A stretch of DNA of 64,000 nt from positions 62,001 to 126,000 of the forward strand of contig NZ_JABBHF010000012.1 in assembly GCF_012910715.1 (NCBI RefSeq), read 5' to 3'. A program made the translations under genes and the position numbers. This DNA is from Flavivirga algicola. GTDB taxonomy: Bacteria > Bacteroidota > Bacteroidia > Flavobacteriales > Flavobacteriaceae. A model generated the notes under the pieces. That model was not told where the DNA came from. It did not search any database and saw only the letters and a list, made by a program, of their open reading frames with translations. Below are positions 35,277 to 47,349 of the stretch, piece by piece (positions within the stretch are counted from its first letter, which is position 1; every line of letters begins with the position of its first letter).

Positions 35277-36023
35277 TTATTCCATCACCATATATTTTTC
35301 CTCCTTATTCAATTCATTTAATAGTCTAGATTGCTGATAGAAAAAGTAAAAAGCAACCAGGGTTAATGTTGTAGAAATAAAATTAAGCAGACTTCTTTGT
35401 GCTATATGAAAGTATGCTACTTGCATAACTTCAGAAAACACGATACACAATGATCCTATAAATAAATATAAAGATTTCTTATTGTCTCTGTAAAAATAAT
35501 TTAACAAGGCTGCAGACAACAGTAAGAGCATGACAATATTATATATCATTTCTAAATAATATTCACCATTTTCTACTTCTATTCCTATATCGGGCACCAG
35601 TATAATTTGTAAAACATATACTAGATATATATTCAAAATAGTTAAAACAACTAAATGAATCTTAAAATGTCTAAGCACATAGTATAAGCTAAGTGATTTA
35701 CTAATTTTTATAACTAAAAACAAATATGCCAAAATAAACAACCCATTACCTACATAATAATCAATGTCATATAAATTAACTATTTCATTCTGTGGTAAAT
35801 ATTTAATGATTATTCCCATCAAGTCTGAGACTGAATAGCATAAAATAAATAGCGTGAAGAATATATTTTTTCTTTTGGCGAAAAACATATAAATTAGCGC
35901 TATTAATGGAGTGATTAAGTAGTCTAAATTAAATGCAAGAGATTCACTGCCATTAAATTCGAAAACGGTAAATAATACATATACTAATAAAACTAAACCT
36001 ACCAAGACTTTCGACTTGTACAT
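35277..36023 (-). CDS. Polytopic membrane protein, YhhN-like (copy 2)
   Basis: I start this gene at ATG 36023 (MYKSKVLVG); an in-frame GTG at 36047 overlaps the -7 element and would not be in the message. The protein is about 248 residues with seven or eight helices. It resembles copy 1 in the third-helix region (YYVGNGLFILAYLFLVIKI) and the C-terminal third. A charged tail ends EEKYMVME. The function is unknown. Copy 1 and doxX lie directly downstream in the map, with doxX on the other strand. Confidence 0.7.
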   Translation of the reverse strand: MYKSKVLVGLVLLVYVLFTVFEFNGSESLAFNLDYLITPLIALIYMFFAKRKNIFFTLFILCYSVSDLMGIIIKYLPQNEIVNLYDIDYYVGNGLFILAYLFLVIKISKSLSLYYVLRHFKIHLVVLTILNIYLVYVLQIILVPDIGIEVENGEYYLEMIYNIVMLLLLSAALLNYFYRDNKKSLYLFIGSLCIVFSEVMQVAYFHIAQRSLLNFISTTLTLVAFYFFYQQSRLLNELNKEEKYMVME

Positions 36024-36046
36024 AATAGCTACTTTTGATTGTTGCA

Positions 36047-36054
36047 CAAATATA
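36047..36054 (-). promoter_or_regulatory. -7 element (TATATTTG), YhhN-like copy 2
   Basis: On the minus strand TATATTTG, identical to the element of copy 1, lies 24 bases upstream of the ATG at 36023. It rules out the GTG at 36047 as start. Confidence 0.6.
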
Positions 36055-36086
36055 GATAATTTTCAGTAATTAGACAGCAAAAAATT

Positions 36087-36100
36087 ACTTTTTATCGATT
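36087..36100 (-). promoter_or_regulatory. Shared 14-base box, YhhN-like copy 2
   Basis: On the minus strand AATCGATAAAAAGT, identical to 34768-34781, lies 33 bases upstream of the -7 element. A second ATCGATT occurs 21 bases further on (36115-36121). It fits an activator site near -45. Confidence 0.55.
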
Positions 36101-36132
36101 AAAAAATGTATTTCATCGATTTTTTTGATGAT

Positions 36133-38997
<2,865 letters not shown>

Positions 38998-39001
<4 letters not shown>

Positions 39002-39489
39002 AAGTCCTTTATCATCCATACACCACAAGAATAATGACCTGTACTTCCCAATGCTTCCTTTAAATGTTTAAAACCATAGCTTTCATACATGTGAATAGCA
39101 GCTTTTAACTGCGATGCAGATTCTATATAACACTTTTTATACCCTAGCTCTTTGGCAAATTGCAAACATTTTTCAAACATCAATTTACCATAACCTTTCC
39201 CTCTTACTTTTGGGGAGAAATACATTTTTTGAATTTCACAAACATCAACTTCAAAATCTTTTAAAGGCTTAACCCCTGCACCTCCCATAACCTCTCCGTC
39301 ATTATCAATAACAAAATAAACATCATTACTGTTTTGATAAGATTCAAACATCCTTGGAGTTTCTTCATCGGTATACGCTGTCCCTTCTAAAGGTATTTTA
39401 AACTCATGAAAACAATCTCTAATAACTTGTTCTATTTGTTCATTATCTCCAGACCGAATTTCTCGAATAACTATAGTATCTTTACTCAC
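38998..39489 (-). CDS. GNAT-family N-acetyltransferase
   Basis: I start this gene at GTG 39489 (then SKDTIVIREIRSGD), giving 163 residues; the longer frame to 39756 runs antisense to the lipoprotein gene and adds no domain. The GNAT core reads VDVCEIQKMYFSPKVRGKGYGKLMFEK (acetyl-CoA loop RGKGYG) and SAIHMYESYGF-like AAIHMYESYGF near the end. The substrate cannot be told. Its end overlaps prmC by four bases. Confidence 0.85.
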
Positions 39490-39544
39490 TTTAAAAAGTA
39501 TACATTTTATGCAAGTGAAGATACTTAAATCTAAAAATAATAGA

Positions 39545-40000
39545 ATGAGGAAACTTATTATTTTATCAACAATGTTATTTGCTTTTTTAAGTTGCTCTGT
39601 TAGTGAAAAACCAGAGTTTTTATATATCGAAAATATTAAAGTAGAAGAATCAACCTCAAAGCATATAACTTTTACTGCCGATGCTTTTTTTAAAAATCCA
39701 AATGATATTGGCGGTGCATTAAAAACCGATGAGATAAAGGTTTTTGTTAACGACAATCAAATGGCTACTGTATCGACTAAAAACTTTAAGGTACCAGCAA
39801 AGGAAGCGTTCTCAATTCCTTTAAAAACCAAGATTCCAACCGATAGCATTTTTAGCAATAAAAATATAGGAGGGTTGATAGGAAGCTTGTTCAGTAAAAA
39901 AATTAAAGTGCAATATAAAGGCGATATTATATATAAAGCATTAGGCTTTTCGTTTACTTATAATATTGACAAAACCGAACACGTGAAGATTAAACTATAA
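39545..40000 (+). CDS. LEA14-like lipoprotein (LEA type 2 family)
   Basis: The start at 39545 (MRKLIILSTMLFAFLSC, cysteine 17) gives a lipoprotein of about 152 residues. A reading frame 12 residues longer exists but places a basic stretch before the signal. The mature domain is a water-stress-type immunoglobulin-like fold: FTADAFFKNPNDIGG and VPAKEAFSIPLKTKIPT. Related proteins are periplasmic and unassigned. It is followed by ribD after four bases, and is divergent from the acetyltransferase. Confidence 0.8.
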   Translation: MRKLIILSTMLFAFLSCSVSEKPEFLYIENIKVEESTSKHITFTADAFFKNPNDIGGALKTDEIKVFVNDNQMATVSTKNFKVPAKEAFSIPLKTKIPTDSIFSNKNIGGLIGSLFSKKIKVQYKGDIIYKALGFSFTYNIDKTEHVKIKL

Positions 40001-40004
40001 TACT

Positions 40005-41009
40005 TTGGCTACTCACGAAACATACATAAAACGTTGTATAGAAATTGCTAAAAACGGTTTAGGAACTGCTAGACCAAACCCTATGGTGGGTTGTGTTATC
40101 GTTCATGAAAATAAAATTATAGGAGAAGGATATACAAGTCCTTATGGAGGCAATCATGCAGAAGTTAATGCTATAAATGCAGTAAAAAACAAATCCTTAT
40201 TAAAAGAAGCTACGATATATGTTACGCTAGAACCTTGCTCTCATTACGGAAAAACACCACCTTGTAGCGACCTTATTATTAGGTGTAAAATTCCTAACGT
40301 CGTTATTGGTTGCATAGATGATAACGTAAAAGTTTCTGGTATGGGGATTAAAAAACTCGCAGAAGCCAATTGCAATGTTACCGTTGGCGTTCTAGAAACA
40401 GCTTGTAAAGAACACCATAAACGCTTTTTTACATTTCACAATAAAAAGCGCCCTTATATTATTTTAAAATGGGCCGAAACTAAAGATGGCTTTATAGCAC
40501 CAAAAAACAGAAAAGAACAGAAACCAGTTTGGATTACCAATAGACATTCAAGGCAATTAGTCCATAAATGGCGTGCTGAAGAACAAGCCATTTTAGTTGG
40601 TACAAATACGGTTTTTCAAGACAACCCCAGTCTAACGGTTAGAGATTGGCAAGGCAATAATCCCATTCGAATTGTTATAGATAAAGATTTAAAACTCTCC
40701 AATAAATTTTCAATTTTTAACAATAAAGCTGAAACAATTATAATAAACAAGAACAATATCGATTTCGGAAAGCCTATTTCTCAACAAATCAGCGACATTT
40801 TATATCAAAACGATATTACATCTGTGATCATTGAAGGCGGCCAAAAAACACTACAGAGCTTTATTGATGAAAATATATGGGATGAGGCAAGAATTTTCAC
40901 AGGACCTACAGAATTCAAAGAGGGCGTACGCGCTCCTAAGTTTTTGGGCAAGTTAATTTCTGAAGAAGAAATCATGTCCAACACTCTTAAAATTTGTAAA
41001 AATGATTAA
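40005..41009 (+). CDS. ribD: Riboflavin biosynthesis deaminase/reductase
   Basis: This bifunctional enzyme performs deamination and ribityl reduction of the pyrimidine intermediate of riboflavin. The start is TTG at 40005, four bases after the lipoprotein stop; no ATG precedes the conserved THETYIKRCIEIAKNGLG. The deaminase zinc site has GGNHAEVNA and EPCSHYGKTPPC. The reductase half (about 150-334) has KWAETKDGFI, RAEEQAILVGTNTV and IIEGGQKTLQSF. The length of 334 is normal. It overlaps the HAD gene by eight bases. Confidence 0.95.
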   Translation: MATHETYIKRCIEIAKNGLGTARPNPMVGCVIVHENKIIGEGYTSPYGGNHAEVNAINAVKNKSLLKEATIYVTLEPCSHYGKTPPCSDLIIRCKIPNVVIGCIDDNVKVSGMGIKKLAEANCNVTVGVLETACKEHHKRFFTFHNKKRPYIILKWAETKDGFIAPKNRKEQKPVWITNRHSRQLVHKWRAEEQAILVGTNTVFQDNPSLTVRDWQGNNPIRIVIDKDLKLSNKFSIFNNKAETIIINKNNIDFGKPISQQISDILYQNDITSVIIEGGQKTLQSFIDENIWDEARIFTGPTEFKEGVRAPKFLGKLISEEEIMSNTLKICKND

Positions 41010-41616
41010 AACTATTATTTTCGATTTCGGAAATGTATTTATCAATTTAGACATAGAAGGTCACATACAAAATGCTCTTAAATCTTATGGAATTGAATCC
41101 TTTTCTGAAGAAATGACAGCCTTTAATTGCTTTTATGAACAGGGGCTTATCTCTACAGACGAATTCCTTGAGTTTTATGCCGAAAACTTCCCAAAACTTT
41201 CTAAAAATGAATTAATTGATATTTGGAACTTTATGCTTAAAGACTTTCCTAAATATCGCTTGGATTTTTTGGAAAAGCTTAAATCTGATTCAAAATACGA
41301 GCTCATATTATTAAGCAATACCAACGAGCTTCATATTAATTGGATAAAAAAGCATGTCCCTTTTTATGAAACGTTTAAAAGTCTTTTTCATGCTTTTTAT
41401 TTATCGCACGAAATTCAATTAAGAAAACCGAATCAAGACATTTTCGAATTTGTATTGAGTACGCATAAAATACGCGCAAACGAATGCCTTTTTATTGATG
41501 ATAGTGCCGATAACATTAATACTGCTAAAAGCCTAGGTATTAATGTTTGGAACATCATGCCAAAAACAGATGATATTACAGACCTATTCCTCATAAAAAA
41601 AGACTTGTTTTTATGA
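41002..41616 (+). CDS. HAD-family phosphatase (YihX-like)
   Basis: This 204-residue hydrolase has motif I FDFGNVFINLD (nucleophile and acid/base aspartates), motif II LLSNTN, lysine of motif III in LRKPNQDIF, and motif IV CLFIDDSADNI. It belongs to the YihX/epoxide-hydrolase-N-terminal group that dephosphorylates sugar phosphates, with FMN or glucose-1-phosphate among known substrates. The eight-base overlap with ribD is suggestive of the riboflavin-phosphate phosphatase step; that role is inference from context. Confidence 0.85.
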   Translation: MIKTIIFDFGNVFINLDIEGHIQNALKSYGIESFSEEMTAFNCFYEQGLISTDEFLEFYAENFPKLSKNELIDIWNFMLKDFPKYRLDFLEKLKSDSKYELILLSNTNELHINWIKKHVPFYETFKSLFHAFYLSHEIQLRKPNQDIFEFVLSTHKIRANECLFIDDSADNINTAKSLGINVWNIMPKTDDITDLFLIKKDLFL

Positions 41617-41649
41617 GGACTGGTCTTATAATATTATTTTTTCACATTA

Positions 41650-44013
41650 TTAGTCAACAATAATCTTTTTAACAATTTTATTATTATCTATTTTAAATGT
41701 CACAAAGTAAACCCCTTGAGACCAATTACTAACATCAACAACAACTTCTTCAACTTCTGGTTTTTCTTCTGAATACACTAAATTCCCTAGAACATCTACT
41801 ATAGACAGCGCCCCATTCATCTGATTTTTTATTTTGATATTTAAAATGGAATTTGTTGGATTAGGATATACTGAAAAAACATCTTCAAGATCATTATCGT
41901 CTACACTTAAAGCTCCAGTCTCCACATAAGTTAAAATTATCCTTGTAGCTACCCAGTTAGCATCGCTACCACCTCGATCTGAAAACTCTAATGAGAGTTT
42001 CCCATCAGCTACATCCACCTCAAATATTTCGTTAAAATATACTCCAGGAGTCGTATTTATGTTTTCTAACATATCGACACCTTCTGCCTTAACAAATATA
42101 TTATCATGAGGATAAGAACGGTCTCCAAATGTAATAAGTACCTTCCACCTACCGTTACGCAATTTTGTTTCAAAAGTTGCTGGTTGAGAAGACTGGCACA
42201 AATCCCTATTGAGATCGTTAGTACCAGATGCACTTCCTCGATCCCTGTCACCAACAACAGAAGTGTCTGTCCAACCGTATAAACTATTGGATGTATCACC
42301 ATGTAACCTATCATAATTAGGCCAAACCACTGATGTTCTTGTACCTAAGTCAAATCTAAATTCATCACTATTTTCATTAAACAAAGAAGTTTCTCGATAC
42401 ATATAAACAGCTCCAAAATCTGATCGTCCCGTTGTATCAAAAACAGTATAATGGAAAAAATCCTTTCCATTGAGCCCTGATGCTGGTGGTGTATATATAA
42501 GTTCATTTCTTCCTCCCGGACCTGTACCTGAAGAAAGACTAATAGTCCCACCTAAATTACTTACTTGATCTAAAACACTAACATCCAACACATCATTATT
42601 CACATCATAATCATTTGAGATCACATCAATGGTAACGGGGTCATTAGATTGCATTTCATATTCATCGAAAGCTCCAAAAGGTTTCATTTCGCCTGGATTT
42701 GCAACTGGATCTCCTGCAGAACGTTTTTGATTAAGTACTTGCCTCACAACTTGAGCTTCTGTGGTAGAAAACCTTCCTATATTATGGTTTCCCGATCCGT
42801 GCATCACACTAATATAGTAATCATTACCTCCCGATGTGGTTGAGCCTGAATTATTTCGTGGTCTATTTTCATAAAATATACCAGAGCTATTGGTATGTTT
42901 TAAGTTCCAAACGTGACCAACTTCATGCACTGCTGTTCCATTAGCCCAACTAGTTGCACCATTCCCTCCCATCGTAGCATACTTAAAAGGTGTATCTACT
43001 TTATTAACATAAGCTAAACCAGATGGTGCCGATTTTACATGGTATACTGCCACATCGTGTGTAGTACCAACTTCACTCGGGTTATTATTCCAATAATCTT
43101 TAAATGCCGCAAGACTGGCACTAGCATTAGGAGCTGCTCCAGTAGCTGTAACCAAATCTCTTAACGGGTCAGTACTAGCATTAGTCCTAATTATAACCGT
43201 ACCTAGTCTAAATGCTACCCCTGAACCATGAAGAAATCGGCTATTAAGATTTCCAATTATAGATTGTGCCGAAGCCTGGGCTGTCGCCAAATTTCCATTG
43301 TAAGCAGAGCCGAAAAAAGATCTTGATCCAATTTCTACACCAATTTCATATTCAAGGACATCCATTACGGTTGTTGGCGGTAAACTTGCAGGCAATAAAC
43401 TATTACTTTCTTTTTGTGTCAACTGATTATTTGAGGTTTTTGCAGAGGCTATAGGTCGTTTTATTCTCGTACTTGAATTTCTGTTTTCTAATGTAGAATG
43501 ATCATGGCCTTTATCACCAACATCCAATGTACAGCCTTTTTCTAAGTATGAATGATTATCTTTAACAGCAAAAATTTCGTGAGTTCTTTTATCTTTTGAC
43601 GAAGGCCTTATTTCAACCATTTCGCTATTAGGTTTAATTATCGTGGCTATTAACCCTTCTTCAGAGATAACTGCATTTACATAATACTCTGGATGTTCTT
43701 TAACATGACCTGTGTATGTACATTCCTTAGGTTTTTCTATTTCCACCACCTTACCTGTCCCATCATCAATTAAAAACCTCGTATTTTTACCAAAAACAAA
43801 ACTTTTATCAAGTTCCAAGGTCATTGTTTCTCCTAAATAAGAAACAGGCATTGAAACGTTTGAAGGTAAATTTTCAGGAAGGGCTTCAATAATTAAAACC
43901 TCTTGTTGATGAGTTTTTGTCTCGGAATTTGCGTTATTTTGTGCACTTACCCTGAAACAATTCAGAAGAAGCAATAAAAAAAATATCTTTCGATAAGGTA
44001 GTTTTGAAATCAT
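41650..44013 (-). CDS. Secreted zinc metalloprotease with T9SS sorting domain
   Basis: This 787-residue secreted protein has a signal peptide ending near VSAQ (25). A propeptide runs to about 215. The metzincin site is HEVGHVWNLKH (H363, E364, H367, H373), where Asn occupies the place of the usual Gly. A cadherin/Big_17-like domain follows (about 455-530, VTIDVISNDYDVNNDVLDV), then a beta-sandwich. The last 80 residues are a type IX secretion C-terminal domain (VYPNPTNSILNI, GVYFVTF, KKIIV). It is exported to the surface or medium by the T9SS and probably degrades proteins. The substrate is unknown. Confidence 0.88.
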   Translation of the reverse strand: MISKLPYRKIFFLLLLLNCFRVSAQNNANSETKTHQQEVLIIEALPENLPSNVSMPVSYLGETMTLELDKSFVFGKNTRFLIDDGTGKVVEIEKPKECTYTGHVKEHPEYYVNAVISEEGLIATIIKPNSEMVEIRPSSKDKRTHEIFAVKDNHSYLEKGCTLDVGDKGHDHSTLENRNSSTRIKRPIASAKTSNNQLTQKESNSLLPASLPPTTVMDVLEYEIGVEIGSRSFFGSAYNGNLATAQASAQSIIGNLNSRFLHGSGVAFRLGTVIIRTNASTDPLRDLVTATGAAPNASASLAAFKDYWNNNPSEVGTTHDVAVYHVKSAPSGLAYVNKVDTPFKYATMGGNGATSWANGTAVHEVGHVWNLKHTNSSGIFYENRPRNNSGSTTSGGNDYYISVMHGSGNHNIGRFSTTEAQVVRQVLNQKRSAGDPVANPGEMKPFGAFDEYEMQSNDPVTIDVISNDYDVNNDVLDVSVLDQVSNLGGTISLSSGTGPGGRNELIYTPPASGLNGKDFFHYTVFDTTGRSDFGAVYMYRETSLFNENSDEFRFDLGTRTSVVWPNYDRLHGDTSNSLYGWTDTSVVGDRDRGSASGTNDLNRDLCQSSQPATFETKLRNGRWKVLITFGDRSYPHDNIFVKAEGVDMLENINTTPGVYFNEIFEVDVADGKLSLEFSDRGGSDANWVATRIILTYVETGALSVDDNDLEDVFSVYPNPTNSILNIKIKNQMNGALSIVDVLGNLVYSEEKPEVEEVVVDVSNWSQGVYFVTFKIDNNKIVKKIIVD

Positions 44014-44251
44014 GATTTTTGTTTCGTTAGAGATTCATATAAAAATGTCTCTCAAATATTGTAATAAAATCACTACCCTAGCGGTTATAAATATTTCTTT
44101 TTAATAAACATTTTGTTCATTTTCTATCAGAAAGCAATAAAAACAAAAAAACCTTCACATGTAAAAATTCATAAGATGTTATTTGACGATTTTTAAATCT
44201 TATATACAAAGTTTGGCGTGAACATAAAAATTATAACTTATTATTGTAAAA

Positions 44252-44863
44252 ATGAATTCTATAAGAGACACCTATAAAACAATTCTAAAAGCTACAGAAG
44301 AACAGCTTTACAAGGACAAAAACAGCAAGTTTTATGGTTATGCATTTTCTATTTTAACAGAAGATGATGCAAAAATTTATATAGAGACACTAAAAAAGAA
44401 ACACCACGCTGCCAGACATTGGTGTTATGCCTATCAATTAGGAACAGAAACTACTATTTATCGCGCGAATGACGATGGAGAACCCAGTAATTCTGCAGGC
44501 ATGCCTATTTACGGACAAATTCAATCTTTTGAGGTTACCAATATTTTAATTGTTGTTGTACGATACTTTGGAGGTGTTAAATTAGGTGTTGGGGGCTTAA
44601 TTAATGCTTATAAAACCACAGCGCAGCTAGTATTAGAACATTCTAATATTATAGAAAAAACCATAAATACAGATTACCTTATTTCATTTGATTATAAAAA
44701 CATGAATAAAGTGATGCGTATCATCAAAGAGAAAAAACTACATATTATCCATCAAGCATTGGAAATGGATTGTAAAATCACCATTTCTGTGAGAAAAAAG
44801 GAGGCTGAATCTACTTTCGATATTTTCAATCATCTCTTCGAAATTGATATTAAAAAAATTTAA
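44252..44863 (+). CDS. IMPACT/YigZ family protein
   Basis: This 203-residue cytoplasmic protein has the UPF0029 core KFYGYAFSI, the HHAARHWCYAYQL segment, NDDGEPSNSAGMPI and VVVRYFGGVKLGVGGLINAY. A C-terminal ferredoxin-like domain follows (about 135-203). The eukaryotic homologue IMPACT acts on translation control and the bacterial members may bind the ribosome or RNA; no enzymatic role is established. It is convergent with the thioesterase by a four-base overlap. Confidence 0.92.
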   Translation: MNSIRDTYKTILKATEEQLYKDKNSKFYGYAFSILTEDDAKIYIETLKKKHHAARHWCYAYQLGTETTIYRANDDGEPSNSAGMPIYGQIQSFEVTNILIVVVRYFGGVKLGVGGLINAYKTTAQLVLEHSNIIEKTINTDYLISFDYKNMNKVMRIIKEKKLHIIHQALEMDCKITISVRKKEAESTFDIFNHLFEIDIKKI

Positions 44864-45258
44864 CTATTTATAAGATCCAAAAAATATTGTGGTGCTTTAG
44901 TTGGTCTGTTTGTTTTCATATCGACAAACACTAAAGTCGTACTTGCTGTTGTTAATATTTCGTCCTTTTCATTAGTAATCTCATATTCGAATTCAATCTT
45001 CGCTGTAGGGATTTTCTTTAGTTGAGTTTTTACATTAATTACATCATCATAACCTGCTGATTTTTTATAGTTTATACTCAAAGAAACTACGGGTAACATG
45101 ATACCATTTTCTTCCATAGATTTATAAGAAATCCCTAATTTTCGCAACCATTCTATTCTCCCCATTTCAAGGTATAATGCGTAATTACCATGATAAACGA
45201 CACCCATTTGGTCAGTTTCACCATATCTCACTCTTATTTGTATTTCATCGATTTTCAT
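44860..45258 (-). CDS. Acyl-CoA thioesterase, YbgC/4-hydroxybenzoyl-CoA type
   Basis: This 132-residue hotdog-fold protein has RVRYGETDQMGVVYHGNYALYLEMGR, the catalytic aspartate/histidine motif of the YbgC family. Members hydrolyse acyl-CoA or acyl-ACP thioesters and some join the Tol-Pal system in other bacteria; here there is no tol gene. Length is normal. It is divergent from dnaA and overlaps the IMPACT gene by four bases at the end. Confidence 0.88.
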   Translation of the reverse strand: MKIDEIQIRVRYGETDQMGVVYHGNYALYLEMGRIEWLRKLGISYKSMEENGIMLPVVSLSINYKKSAGYDDVINVKTQLKKIPTAKIEFEYEITNEKDEILTTASTTLVFVDMKTNRPTKAPQYFLDLINS

Positions 45259-45451
45259 AGGGATTATTAAATATTTTTTCGTAGTTTCGGCATGAGCTTA
45301 AACATGGGGAAAAAATTCTAAAAATTCAATAGTAAATGATTTTTTTTTTAAGAATTTTGTTCACATATTTGCCACGAGTAAATGGGGACAGGGGGAATTA
45401 AGATCTCTCTCTTATATTATAACTAACTACAAAAATTACTAAACAAAACTA

Positions 45452-46879
45452 ATGAGTATAACTGCGCAATCGGTATGGGATAATTGTCTTGAATTCATAA
45501 AGGATAACATTCAGCCGCAAGCATATAAAACTTGGTTTGAACCTATTATAGCAGTTAAACTTACAGATAATGCATTAAGTGTCCAAGTGCCTAGTAAATT
45601 CTTTTATGAATGGCTTGAAGAACACTACGTAAAAATCCTAAAAGTATCTCTTACAAAAGAACTAGGAGAAGGCGCCAAGCTTGTTTACATTATAAAAATG
45701 GAAAACACGTATGGCAACAAACAACCTTTTACTGAAAAGATACCAAGTTCGAATAGAACATCTGTAAAATCACAAGATGTTGATATTCCTTTAAACAATA
45801 AAAGTCCAGAATTAAGAAATCCTTTTGTTATTCCAGGCATTAGAAATGTCAAGATAGAATCTCAGTTAAATCCTAATTATAGTTTCGAAAACTTTTTGGA
45901 AGGAGATTCTAATCGCTTGGCCCGTAGTGCTGGTTTAGCTGTTTCAAATAAACCTGGAGGCACATCGTTTAATCCTCTTTTAATTTTTGGAGGTGTAGGC
46001 CTAGGAAAAACACATTTGGCCCATGCTATTGGAGTTGACATAAAAGACAAGTATCCGGAAAAAACTGTTTTGTATATTTCTGCTGAGAAATTTACACAAC
46101 AATATATTGATGCCGTAAAGAAGAATAATAGAAATGATTTTATTCATTTTTATCAAATTATCGATGTATTGATTATTGATGATGTCCAATTCTTTTCTGG
46201 AAAAACTGGAACCCAAGATGTTTTCTTCCATATTTTCAACCATTTGCATCAAAATGGCAAACAGGTTATTTTAACCAGTGATAAAGCACCTGTTGATATG
46301 CAAGATATTGAGCAACGCTTATTATCTCGTTTTAAATGGGGACTTTCTGCCGAACTGCAAACACCAGACTTCGAAACCAGAGTTTCTATACTGAAAAACA
46401 AATTATATCGAGATGGCGTTGAAATGCCTGAAGATATTATAGAATATGTCGCTAAAAATATCAAAACGAATGTTAGGGAATTAGAAGGCGCCATCATTTC
46501 ATTAATAGCACAATCTTCCTTCAACAAAAAAGAAATCACCATTGATTTAGCTAGAATAATCGTTGAGAAATTTGTTAAAAACACGAAACGTGAAGTTTCA
46601 ATAGATTATATACAAAAAGTAGTATCCGATTATTTTCAAATGGATATTGATACTTTACAATCTAAAACGAGAAAACGTCACATCGTTCAGGCACGTCAGC
46701 TTGCCATGTTTTTTGCAAAAAAATTCACCAAAGCATCATTAGCAAGTATTGGTTCTCAAATAGGAAAACGAGATCACGCAACAGTATTACATGCTTGTAA
46801 AACGGTTGACAATTTATCTTCAACAGATAAACAATTTAGAAAATATGTTGAAGATATTACTAAAAAGCTTTCCATTTAA
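45452..46879 (+). CDS. dnaA: Chromosomal replication initiator DnaA
   Basis: DnaA binds boxes in the origin and opens the DNA for helicase loading. The 475-residue protein has the N-terminal DnaB-contact domain (VWDNCLEFIKDNIQPQAYKTWF), a short linker, Walker A GGVGLGKTHLAHA, Walker B VLIIDDVQFFSG, and the C-terminal DNA-binding domain with IGKRDHATVLHACKTV. Everything is intact. Upstream (45259-45451) I find only one DnaA-box-like site and no AT-rich cluster typical of oriC, so the origin is not obviously here. Confidence 0.98.
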   Translation: MSITAQSVWDNCLEFIKDNIQPQAYKTWFEPIIAVKLTDNALSVQVPSKFFYEWLEEHYVKILKVSLTKELGEGAKLVYIIKMENTYGNKQPFTEKIPSSNRTSVKSQDVDIPLNNKSPELRNPFVIPGIRNVKIESQLNPNYSFENFLEGDSNRLARSAGLAVSNKPGGTSFNPLLIFGGVGLGKTHLAHAIGVDIKDKYPEKTVLYISAEKFTQQYIDAVKKNNRNDFIHFYQIIDVLIIDDVQFFSGKTGTQDVFFHIFNHLHQNGKQVILTSDKAPVDMQDIEQRLLSRFKWGLSAELQTPDFETRVSILKNKLYRDGVEMPEDIIEYVAKNIKTNVRELEGAIISLIAQSSFNKKEITIDLARIIVEKFVKNTKREVSIDYIQKVVSDYFQMDIDTLQSKTRKRHIVQARQLAMFFAKKFTKASLASIGSQIGKRDHATVLHACKTVDNLSSTDKQFRKYVEDITKKLSI

Positions 46880-46890
46880 AATTCACTAAA

Positions 46891-47343
46891 ATGACTAAAA
46901 TTCTGATGGTATGTTTAGGAAACATTTGTCGTTCTCCTCTTGCCGAAGGTATTTTAAAATCTAAGCTTTCCAGCGATTTATTCCAAGTAGACTCTGCCGG
47001 TACTGCCAATTATCATACGGGAAACTCTCCCGACAAACGTTCTATAGCTGTTGCCAGAAAATACGGATTGGATATTTCCCATTTAAAGGGACGCCAATTT
47101 AAAACTTCTGATTTTGATTTATTCGACTTTATTTATGTTATGGATGAATCTAATTTTAGAAATGTGACTTCACTAGCCAGAAATGATGAAGACATTGCAA
47201 AAGTAAAATTCATTTTAAACGAAGTATACCCAAACCAAAATTACGATGTTCCAGATCCATATTATGGAGGTGATGAAGGTTTTGAAAATGTTTATAAAAT
47301 GTTAGATGAAGCCTGCGATGTCATTGCAAAAAAATTAATTTAA
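46891..47343 (+). CDS. Low-molecular-weight protein-tyrosine phosphatase
   Basis: This 150-residue enzyme has the P-loop VCLGNICRSPLAEG (nucleophile cysteine, arginine) at residues 7-20 and the general acid loop VPDPYYGGDEGFENVY near the C-terminus. Such enzymes dephosphorylate tyrosine phosphate on proteins, often in capsule control. It follows dnaA after 11 bases and precedes the methylase by six, so they are probably transcribed together. Confidence 0.95.
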   Translation: MTKILMVCLGNICRSPLAEGILKSKLSSDLFQVDSAGTANYHTGNSPDKRSIAVARKYGLDISHLKGRQFKTSDFDLFDFIYVMDESNFRNVTSLARNDEDIAKVKFILNEVYPNQNYDVPDPYYGGDEGFENVYKMLDEACDVIAKKLI

Positions 47344-47349
47344 ATAAAA

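Noticed and set aside
36024-36047. GTG start at 36047 for the second membrane protein
   Set aside because: It lies inside the -7 element; ATG 36023 fits the conserved spacing.
39490-39756. Longer acetyltransferase frame
   Set aside because: Lies antisense to the lipoprotein gene and contains no domain; GTG 39489 is the better start.
45259-45451. Possible oriC beside dnaA
   Set aside because: Only one DnaA-box-like site (TTGTTCACA, 45357-45365, one mismatch) is present, with no cluster.
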